A stretch of DNA of 5,312 nucleotides. It comes from Candidatus Poseidoniaceae archaeon (GTDB lineage: Archaea; Thermoplasmatota; Poseidoniia; Poseidoniales; Poseidoniaceae). This document shows positions 1 through 5,312 of this stretch, in pieces (position 1 is the stretch's first letter; every line of letters starts with the position of its first letter). Where the stretch lies: assembly GCA_013330925.1 (NCBI GenBank), contig DUHJ01000007.1, positions 1-5,312 of the forward strand, in the 5' to 3' direction. Below the pieces are notes generated by a model. That model was not told the DNA's origin. It was given only the letters and a program-made list of their open reading frames with translations, and made no database searches. Both the position numbers and the translations under genes were made by a program.

Positions 1-3000
1 CCAAGCCCCCTTCATCGGCGAGGGCCTTGTCGAGTGCGGCCGCCAACCCTGCCGCTGCACGACGTTCGTCCTCGCTCTTTCCGGGCGGGACGTCGACGTC
101 CGTCGGATCGTCGCTCAGCACGGCCGGGTCTGGAACGACGGAGACGTAGACCCGCGTGACCGCACCGTCGTAACGCTCGTCCACGAGGGATTGGTTGGCC
201 CACACGCCTGGAGAGAAGGCCAACGACGACTGGGCGAGGAAGCCTGCAACGCGAACGGATTTTGACGTCCCGGGATCGGACGGTGCGATGAGTTGGAATT
301 CCTGGCCGAGCGTGAGGGGCAAGACCCCGACCGCCGCACCGTCCGTGCTCGCCTCGAGCCCAAAAGAGGCATCCACGATGACGAGGTTGTCGTCCGACAA
401 CACCCGTGCCCAGACCTCCGCCTCGTTGGAGCCGAGCCCTTCGTCCCAGAGGTACAAGGGCAGACCGCCATGAGCCGCGAACGCTCCGTCAGCGCCTCGA
501 AGCACGTACGGCGCAGGTGCGCGTTGACCGTCGTCCAGCACCACCACTGCACGAGAGACGGGCGCAACGGCGTCGATCCGCTCTGCTTGCTGAGGGTCGA
601 GCCCCCACGACAGAGGATCAACGCCGACATCGACCGGGGAGGCACGGCTTCCTGTGAGCAGAAGTTCGAACTCGCCCTCGGACTCCTGCACGAAGTCACC
701 TGACACGGATGCAAAGGAACTGGTGTATCCGCCAAGCACCACCACCGCAAACACCGTCACGGCAAACATGGACATCACCACCGCCGTGCGAAGCGGTTGT
801 GCAACGGGGTGCGCGAGCGCCAATCGACCGACCAAGCGGGGGCGCCGGCCCCGGGCGGCCAAGAGGCGAAGCAAGCGAGGGACCACGGTCACCAAAACGA
901 CAACACCGGCCAAGACCTGAAGCAGCCCCAGCACGAGCATGCTGATCTCATCGAAGGCCGTCGCAGCACGAATAGGGTCCATGGATTCTGGCCACAACGA
1001 CCACAGGAGGACCCCCAAGGCCGCGACGCCGAGCGAATTGGAAGGGGCAATCCTGAGTTTGGCCTCATGATGTGCACCGCCTTTGCTTCGGAGGGCAGGG
1101 AGGATCCACATCACGACCAAGCTCAACGCGACGATGAGACCGTCCCCAATCAGCAGCCAGCGCAAGCGGGCGAAGGGCGCGTCCAACCCACCGAACGTCA
1201 GCGAGACCGCGGAGACCGCAGAAAGGCCCAGGGCGGCTGCAACACCGACGAACACGGGCCACGGCAAGGCTTCGGTCATCCTGGTCCGAACACCTCGAAG
1301 CGCGTGGAGCACGTCCAATCTGCTTGACCATTGTGCAGAAGCCCCCAAAGTGGCCATGGCGATGAGCATGCCCCACACTGCCCCAGCCATCACCGAGGAC
1401 CATGACCAATCAAAGGAGAACGTGGTGGCCCCCACGGCGCTGAAGGCCGAGGTAAAGCCCAACGCCACAATCCGTCCTAAGAACACGCCCAAGAGGCCGC
1501 CGAGGAACCCCGCCAAGGAAGCCAAGACCAATCCCTCCATCAGGGCCGCACTCCGCGCGTCCGCTCGCGTCAGGCCGATGGCCCTGAGGGTGGCGAGTTC
1601 GCGTCTTCGAGCCTCGGCGAGCAGCACGACCACGGTGACGGCCAACAGAACGCCTGCGGCGATGGTGAACCCGCCAAACACGAGGAACATGCCCGACAAA
1701 AGACCAGAGGAGGCCTCGGCTTGTTCAGCGGCTTCAACGCGAACGGGCGTAAGACGAAGTTCACTGTTCTCAAGGGTAGCGACGTCGTCAAACCATGCCT
1801 CGACCGCGGCTTCAAGGGCGACAAATGGCGTCACGTTGGGCTGAAGCACGACCAGTGACCGGTCACCTTCTGAAGCGCCTGCCAACCGTACCGCGGCCTC
1901 GGGGTGGACGACGCCAAGAATGAGTTGCTCCAACTCCTCCACACCGGTCAGGTTGATGGTGGCTCCATCGAGCGTGACATTGAGCCGGCTGCGCTTGCTG
2001 TCTCCCCACGCCCATGGAACGGATCCTGCCACCCAAATTTCGTCTCCTTCGCTCAGGTTCAGGACATCGAACGCTCCGCTGAGCATCACGTCCTCTTCTC
2101 CGATTCCGGCCCCATCGCCTCCAGAGGAGGCGAGGAACAACACGGGGACGCGACCAAGTCCGTCCACCTCCGCTTCCTTTGGCAGGCGCAACTCGATGAC
2201 GTCACCACGTTCGACGTCCCATGCGATGAGCCGATCGGAACCCCCGCACCAAGCAAGGCTGGTGTTCAGGCCGTCCATGACCCCGGTTCTGCCGTCGCAC
2301 CCCGGCCCGCTTGCAGCGGTGAGGTTCACCGGCCCGGCATCAGCAGAAGGTGCAACGGAATCCACCAACCATGATTCAACGGTGGAAGGGCTGACCATGA
2401 TCCGTGTCGAAGACCATCCAAACAACCCCTCCATGTGGACGAGGTAAGTGCCGTTGGATTCGTCTTCAAGCCGCATGTTCAGCAGAGGATCAGGGACCGT
2501 AAGATTGAGCGGATGGCGGTGGTGCAACGGGGCGTCGGAACCGTCCTCGTTGACCTGATAGACCGCTGCATGGAGGTTGGACAAGGGCCCCTCGATGACC
2601 AAGGCGGATCCTTCGTGTGCGACGAGGGCGTGAACGGCATGTTCACCGAGGCGCATGGGGTCGTCCCGTGGACGTTCGGACCACATCACGTGGAGGCCAG
2701 ATGCGTGGCCGAACCAACCGACCTTGCCGTCGATGGCGTGCGCGTCCAACAACCCGCCGTCTGGTACGTGCCAAAGGGAAGGCATACCAGCGCCGCCCAC
2801 CTGAAATCCTGCCCCAGCCATCCCCACGTGCCACAGCGCACCGCCTGACCATTGGAGGTCGGTCAAATCCGCGTCGGCCAACACCAAGGAACGGTGACCG
2901 TTGATCTCGAGGAGTTCCACCGGAGCTTGCACAAGTTCCGTCATGACCGCATCGCTGGCGAGCGTGCTGAGGTTCTCACGAAGTGCATCCACAAGGTCGC

Positions 3001-4141
3001 CCTCGAGCCGGCCGAGGCCAGACTCGCGGGCCACGGCGAGCGCCCCTCCTGCATTCTCGAAGACGATGCCGTCCATTCGAGCGGTCCAGGCGCCATCGAT
3101 GACGTTTGCAAGGTCTTCGTCGACGAGGTCCCACGCGCTTCGGTCCCCAAAGGGAACACGAGCCGAAAGGTGCAGGGAGGACGCTCCTTCTCCAGCGAGC
3201 GCTCCAAAGGTGGTCATGGACGTCATCAAAGCAGGTTGACCGAGGCCGCCGATGGCCGCTCCAGCGGCCGATGGAACCACGGCGTGAACGTGGACCAAGC
3301 CGCGATGCCGCAGCACCCTGCCTTCCTCCACCGCAGTCCAACTCAGGTTGAGCGTGTCGCCAACGTTGACCTCCAAGGCGTCAGCCATTTCTTCCGTGAT
3401 GGCCGCTTCGTTGCGCCCCGTCGCGTTGGAAAGCAAACCAAGGGTGGTGTAGGTCAAACCCGTCCTTTCCTCGAGCACAGGCCAAGGATCTGGGTGTTGG
3501 TCCACCGGCTGCTGGGCGTACCAACCCACCGAGGGAAGTGCACGTCCATTGGGCCCTTCAACCGCAGCGGACAGGGCCCGTGTCGCGCGGACGCCGTCAA
3601 ACACCGCAAGCCCCTCACCGTCGCGCATGTTCATCGCCTCGACCGCGACGGCGGAGATGAACTCGGCATCGAGCAAGATGGGTTGGGCCGTGGCGGGATC
3701 GCGACCGGAAAGGACCACGTCGGTTTCGGTCCATACCGCATCGACCTGCCGCTGAACGGTGGCGTCCAAACTGTCCCCGACCACGAGGGAGGACGACACG
3801 ATCGACGACGAGACCACCAAGGCCACCAGCATGAGGGCGGCTTGTCGCGGCCTGGCGCGGATGCTTCGGAATGCGATTCGGGCCACGAGACCGCGCCTCG
3901 GCCACAACAATGCAGGGATGAACAAGGACGAGGCGAGACCGGCAAGGGACCCTGCGAGCACGGTCAACACGGGGCCCAGACCGAGCCAATGCAGCAACCA
4001 TGCGGTGAGCGCCGCGTCAACGGCGGGACCGATGAGCACGAGGGACCCTGCACCCCACGTCCGGTCGCGTAACCCAAGCAGGGCAAACAGCCCAAACAGA
4101 AGACCAACGAAAGCGGCCAACCCTACCACGAGGGCGAGCAT
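1..4141 (-). CDS. Giant FtsX/MacB-type ABC transporter permease, C-terminus beyond the left edge
   Basis: Open frame of 1380 codons from ATG at 4141 to the window edge with no stop. It is the membrane subunit partner of the ATPase just upstream. Residues 1-80 hold three hydrophobic helices. A basic stretch (RSIRARPRQ, 92-100) then leads into the canonical first FtsX helix (101-122, ending SSSLVVGDSL). An extracytoplasmic domain follows (about 123-813). Next come helix 815-841, the coupling segment EARRRELATLRAIG (843-856), helices about 866-890 and 914-936, and four linker helices (about 962-984, 996-1015, 1036-1050, 1066-1087). A second FtsX-like helix (1120-1142) opens a second extracytoplasmic domain (1144 onward) that is cut by the edge. 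Alternating basic loops (R25/R27, R82/R83, R845-R847, R1097-R1102) fit positive-inside topology. Domain 1 is roughly three times the usual MacB periplasmic domain. The two-core layout means the closing helices are probably missing on the left. Family assignment is firm; the substrate is unknown. Confidence 0.93.
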   Translation of the reverse strand, partial: MLALVVGLAAFVGLLFGLFALLGLRDRTWGAGSLVLIGPAVDAALTAWLLHWLGLGPVLTVLAGSLAGLASSLFIPALLWPRRGLVARIAFRSIRARPRQAALMLVALVVSSSIVSSSLVVGDSLDATVQRQVDAVWTETDVVLSGRDPATAQPILLDAEFISAVAVEAMNMRDGEGLAVFDGVRATRALSAAVEGPNGRALPSVGWYAQQPVDQHPDPWPVLEERTGLTYTTLGLLSNATGRNEAAITEEMADALEVNVGDTLNLSWTAVEEGRVLRHRGLVHVHAVVPSAAGAAIGGLGQPALMTSMTTFGALAGEGASSLHLSARVPFGDRSAWDLVDEDLANVIDGAWTARMDGIVFENAGGALAVARESGLGRLEGDLVDALRENLSTLASDAVMTELVQAPVELLEINGHRSLVLADADLTDLQWSGGALWHVGMAGAGFQVGGAGMPSLWHVPDGGLLDAHAIDGKVGWFGHASGLHVMWSERPRDDPMRLGEHAVHALVAHEGSALVIEGPLSNLHAAVYQVNEDGSDAPLHHRHPLNLTVPDPLLNMRLEDESNGTYLVHMEGLFGWSSTRIMVSPSTVESWLVDSVAPSADAGPVNLTAASGPGCDGRTGVMDGLNTSLAWCGGSDRLIAWDVERGDVIELRLPKEAEVDGLGRVPVLFLASSGGDGAGIGEEDVMLSGAFDVLNLSEGDEIWVAGSVPWAWGDSKRSRLNVTLDGATINLTGVEELEQLILGVVHPEAAVRLAGASEGDRSLVVLQPNVTPFVALEAAVEAWFDDVATLENSELRLTPVRVEAAEQAEASSGLLSGMFLVFGGFTIAAGVLLAVTVVVLLAEARRRELATLRAIGLTRADARSAALMEGLVLASLAGFLGGLLGVFLGRIVALGFTSAFSAVGATTFSFDWSWSSVMAGAVWGMLIAMATLGASAQWSSRLDVLHALRGVRTRMTEALPWPVFVGVAAALGLSAVSAVSLTFGGLDAPFARLRWLLIGDGLIVALSLVVMWILPALRSKGGAHHEAKLRIAPSNSLGVAALGVLLWSLWPESMDPIRAATAFDEISMLVLGLLQVLAGVVVLVTVVPRLLRLLAARGRRPRLVGRLALAHPVAQPLRTAVVMSMFAVTVFAVVVLGGYTSSFASVSGDFVQESEGEFELLLTGSRASPVDVGVDPLSWGLDPQQAERIDAVAPVSRAVVVLDDGQRAPAPYVLRGADGAFAAHGGLPLYLWDEGLGSNEAEVWARVLSDDNLVIVDASFGLEASTDGAAVGVLPLTLGQEFQLIAPSDPGTSKSVRVAGFLAQSSLAFSPGVWANQSLVDERYDGAVTRVYVSVVPDPAVLSDDPTDVDVPPGKSEDERRAAAGLAAALDKALADEGGL

Positions 4142-4839
4142 CACGCCTCCTCCGAGGCGTCGTTGCCGTTGAGGAAGAGCCCGTCGCGCATGCGAAGGAC
4201 GCGGTCGCAGCGTGCGGCCACGGCCTCATCGTGCGTCACGATGAGGAAGGTCATGCCTTCCTCCTTGCACAGCCGGGACATGAGGTCGAGCACGTCGTCG
4301 CTGGTCACGGAATCCAAGTTTCCAGTCGGCTCGTCGCACAGCACGATGGAAGGGCGGTGCACCACGGCACGAGCGACGGCCACACGTTGTTGCTGGCCCC
4401 CGCTGAGCATCGCAGGCAAGTGATCTGCCCGGTCGCCCAGACCGACCGACGCCAGGGCCTCCAACGCCACGGACCGAACCTCATGGGCCGGTCGTCCAGA
4501 GAGGAGAAGTGGAATTTCCACGTTCTCCGTGGCCGTCAACACGGGAAGCAGGTTGAACGCTTGAAAGACAAATCCCAAACGCTCACCGCGCAGTCGAGTT
4601 CGTTGATCGTCGTCGAGGTCGAACAAGGAATCACCCTGGACCAGCACCGTTCCTGCAGAGGGTGCATCCAAGCCGCTTAACACGTTCAACAGCGAGGTCT
4701 TGCCGCACCCAGACGGCCCCGTGATGGCCACCATTTCACCGGCTTGCACCACCACGTCCACCCCGCGGACCGCGTCGACACGACCGTCACCGCTGGGGTA
4801 GACCTTCCACACACCCGTGGCGTGGAGGGCTTCGACCAT
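4141..4839 (-). CDS. ABC transporter ATP-binding protein, MacB/LolD/FtsE type
   Basis: This 232-residue cytoplasmic ATPase would power the downstream permease. All nucleotide-binding motifs are visible: A-loop Tyr14 (KVYPSG), Walker A GPSGCGKT (41-48), Q-loop Gln93 in FVFQAFNLLP, signature LSGGQQQR (145-152), Walker B IVLCDEP with catalytic Glu170, D-loop NLDS (174-177) and H-loop His203. The FQ-FNLLP Q-loop and EPTGNLD D-loop pattern is typical of the MacB/LolD/FtsE subfamily, as is the length. I chose ATG 4839 over an in-frame GTG at 4878. The shorter protein begins right at the first conserved strand, and the longer one would place the promoter element inside the gene and add 13 basic residues without family support. 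No Shine-Dalgarno sequence precedes the ATG, which fits a leaderless message. Its stop overlaps the permease start (TGATG). It has no N-glycosylation sequons, as expected for a cytoplasmic protein. Substrate unknown. Confidence 0.95.
   Translation of the reverse strand: MVEALHATGVWKVYPSGDGRVDAVRGVDVVVQAGEMVAITGPSGCGKTSLLNVLSGLDAPSAGTVLVQGDSLFDLDDDQRTRLRGERLGFVFQAFNLLPVLTATENVEIPLLLSGRPAHEVRSVALEALASVGLGDRADHLPAMLSGGQQQRVAVARAVVHRPSIVLCDEPTGNLDSVTSDDVLDLMSRLCKEEGMTFLIVTHDEAVAARCDRVLRMRDGLFLNGNDASEEA
4143..4160 (-). promoter_or_regulatory. Perfect 7-bp hairpin enclosing the permease ribosome-binding site
   Basis: The arms ACGCCTC (4143-4149 on the plus strand) and GAGGCGT (4154-4160) are exact reverse complements separated by 4 bases. 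In the minus-strand mRNA the loop GGAG and the 3' arm hold the Shine-Dalgarno sequence, and the stem ends on the first base of the ATPase stop codon. The inferred role is to hide the ribosome-binding site until a ribosome finishing the ATPase opens it, which would couple the two subunits. It lies in coding sequence, so chance is possible. Confidence 0.4.
4146..4153 (-). promoter_or_regulatory. Shine-Dalgarno sequence of the permease, inside the ATPase gene
   Basis: On the minus strand the last ATPase codons read GGAGGAGG and end 4 bases before the permease ATG at 4141; the first GGAGG is 7 bases away. This supports ATG 4141 as the real permease start and shows that the organism uses Shine-Dalgarno initiation inside operons. 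The site also encodes the ATPase residues Ser-Glu-Glu-Ala. Confidence 0.65.
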
Positions 4840-4860
4840 GCTCAAGAAGGTCCGAGTGCG

Positions 4861-4868
4861 TTTATCAA
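4861..4868. promoter_or_regulatory. Shared TATA-like element for two divergent leaderless genes
   Basis: TTTATCAA on the plus strand, TTGATAAA on the minus strand, in otherwise GC-rich DNA. Its centre (4864.5) lies 25.5 bases from the moaD ATG at 4890 and 25.5 bases from the ATPase ATG at 4839. An archaeal TATA box is centred about 26-27 bases before the transcription start, so both transcripts would begin at or next to their start codon. Neither gene has a Shine-Dalgarno sequence. Both starts share the context agcATGG. No clear purine-rich BRE is visible on either side, which lowers confidence. Confidence 0.5.
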
Positions 4869-4889
4869 GCCGCGCCACAAGCGCACAGC

Positions 4890-5132
4890 ATGGGCTCCAT
4901 CACGGTCCGCGTTCTCGCCTTCGGGCCCGCTGCAGAACGCCTCGGCGGACGGCACCACACGCACCATGTGGCCTCAGGCACCACCGCAGGCAGCTTCGTG
5001 GCGAACCTTGGTTTGCAGGACTGGTTGGACATGGGGATGGCCTTGGCGGTGAACGGAAACCGAGTTGAGCGCAATGCCGTGCTCGAGGAGGGCGTCGAGC
5101 TGGCCCTGCTCCCCCCGGTCTCGGGCGGCTGA
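4890..5132 (+). CDS. moaD: MoaD/ThiS-family beta-grasp sulfur-carrier protein
   Basis: An 80-residue protein, close to the length of E. coli MoaD (81). It starts with the usual first strand and helix (VRVLAFGPAAERLGG, residues 6-20). The second half has the family pattern LAVNGNRVERNAVLEEG (52-68), followed by the last strand and the C-terminal tail LLPPVSGG. The free terminal Gly-Gly is the business end: an E1-like enzyme adenylates it, and it then either becomes a thiocarboxylate that donates sulfur to molybdopterin or is conjugated to proteins. In archaea the same fold serves as SAMP ubiquitin-like modifiers, so the exact role is not fixed by sequence alone. A run of His residues (21, 22, 24, 25) in the loop after the first helix is unusual. 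The gene has no Shine-Dalgarno sequence and sits just downstream of the shared TATA-like element. No moaE, moeB or other cofactor gene is visible in the window. Confidence 0.86.
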   Translation: MGSITVRVLAFGPAAERLGGRHHTHHVASGTTAGSFVANLGLQDWLDMGMALAVNGNRVERNAVLEEGVELALLPPVSGG

Positions 5133-5240
5133 GTTCAGCCCCGCGATGGCTCCGGCTGCTGCACCCCTTGACTTTGGCCGAGACCGCCGTTTCAACACGA
5201 AGGCTTGAAGCGAACGAGCGCCCACCGAGGTTTGAGCAAC
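5133..5240. other. Intergenic gap between moaD and tatA
   Basis: 108 bases with no supportable gene. It contains an imperfect stem (CGTTTCAA at 5188-5195 against TTGAAGCG at 5205-5212, one G-U pair, 9-base loop). There is no T-rich tract like an archaeal terminator. A TATA box at leaderless spacing from the tatA start is not evident. The AT-richer TTTCAA around 5190-5195 could serve a short leader ending at tatA, or tatA may simply be co-transcribed with moaD. Confidence 0.4.
5227..5231 (+). promoter_or_regulatory. Probable Shine-Dalgarno sequence of tatA
   Basis: GAGGT matches the anti-Shine-Dalgarno core and ends 9 bases before the ATG at 5241. It supports that start and implies a leadered message, or read-through from moaD, unlike the two leaderless starts nearby. 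Confidence 0.45.
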
Positions 5241-5312
5241 ATGGCGTCCATCGGCGGCCCCGAGGTCCTGATCATCATCGTCGTGTTCTTCGTGCTTTTC
5301 GGCGCACGCAGG
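5241..5312 (+). CDS. tatA: Sec-independent protein translocase TatA, N-terminal 24 residues only
   Basis: Only the first 24 codons lie in the window, but they cover the diagnostic part of TatA. A short N-terminal stretch (MASIGGPE) is followed by one hydrophobic helix (VLIIIVVFFVLF, 9-20) and the hinge FGARR. Aligned by position with E. coli TatA, Glu8 falls at the polar residue Gln8, and Phe20-Gly21 coincides with the essential Phe-Gly pair, followed by basic residues. TatA oligomers provide the membrane-weakening step that lets folded proteins with twin-arginine signals cross the membrane, together with TatC. The amphipathic helix and acidic tail are beyond the right edge. TatB-like proteins share this region, but the IG-x-x-E start and FG-x-R/K hinge favour TatA. 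It lies on the same strand as moaD, 108 bases downstream. Confidence 0.87.
   Translation, partial: MASIGGPEVLIIIVVFFVLFGARR

Noticed and set aside
115..750. Minus-strand open frame of about 210 codons in another phase
   Set aside because: It overlaps the permease frame on the same strand, and its Ser/Arg/Pro-rich product has no family signs. The permease frame continues smoothly through it with the second core helix and ectodomain 2.
1083..1844. Plus-strand open frame of about 250 codons
   Set aside because: Its product is a low-complexity Ala/Arg/Thr/Ser sequence typical of antisense reading. The minus strand here encodes the conserved coupling segment and membrane helices of the permease.
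2852..4072. Long plus-strand open frame of about 400 codons opposite the permease
   Set aside because: It lies fully antisense to a frame with clear FtsX features, its product is rich in Arg, Gly and His with no recognisable domain, it starts at a weak TTG, and GC-rich coding DNA often leaves the opposite strand open.
1..4141. Frameshift or gene split within the long permease region
   Set aside because: I followed one phase codon by codon from 4141 to the edge. Landmarks across it (Q100, N239, N546, M818, M1125) fall in the same frame with no stop, so it is a single intact gene within the window.
4861..4868. Bacterial -10 box for either divergent gene
   Set aside because: The element is 21 bases from each start with no matching -35 partner and no Shine-Dalgarno sequence downstream. 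A bacterial leaderless promoter would sit about 7 bases from the start.
4840..4878. GTG start at 4878 giving the ATPase 13 extra residues
   Set aside because: The extension would contain the TATA-like element, adds residues without family support, and has no Shine-Dalgarno sequence. ATG 4839 fits both the family length and the promoter spacing.
5188..5212. Stem-loop between moaD and tatA as a terminator
   Set aside because: The stem is short and imperfect, no T-rich tract follows, and archaeal termination relies on T-tracts rather than hairpins.

Overview
The window is GC-rich, almost entirely coding, and probably archaeal. My best guess is a high-GC planktonic euryarchaeon of the Marine Group II type, but that lineage call is an inference. 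The domain call rests on three things seen in the sequence. (1) The two divergent genes have no Shine-Dalgarno sequence and share a TATA-like element at the archaeal spacing from each start codon. (2) The genes inside or downstream of the transcription units do have Shine-Dalgarno sequences. (3) The large surface domain of the membrane protein is packed with N-glycosylation sequons. No 16S rRNA or lineage marker is present to settle it.

Layout. The left 78% of the window (1-4141, minus strand) is one uninterrupted reading frame of 1380 codons that runs off the left edge. It encodes a giant FtsX/MacB-type ABC permease. Several long open frames on the plus strand across this region are antisense shadows. 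The permease start overlaps the stop of the ATP-binding subunit (4141-4839, minus) as TGATG, so the two form a translationally coupled ABC transporter operon. Divergent from it on the plus strand are a MoaD/ThiS-type beta-grasp protein (4890-5132) and, after a 108-base gap, the first 24 codons of tatA (5241 to the right edge). The 50 bases between the divergent starts hold one AT-rich octamer exactly midway between the two ATG codons.

How the genes work together. The ATPase and permease should form a type VII (MacB/LolCDE/FtsEX-like) ABC system. Such systems usually use ATP hydrolysis in the cytoplasm to move large extracytoplasmic domains, rather than passing substrate through the membrane. 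The visible permease has about 12 membrane helices, a first extracytoplasmic domain of about 690 residues and the start of a second one. Domain 1 is rich in sequons, has a His-rich sub-region and holds the protein's only two cysteines. No accessory protein that would identify the substrate is visible. MoaD and TatA belong to pathways that meet at exported molybdoenzymes (cofactor synthesis and folded-protein export). Their adjacency may be functional, but MoaD could instead be a ubiquitin-like modifier (SAMP) or a sulfur carrier for another pathway.

No RNA genes, mobile elements, CRISPR arrays or attachment sites were seen.
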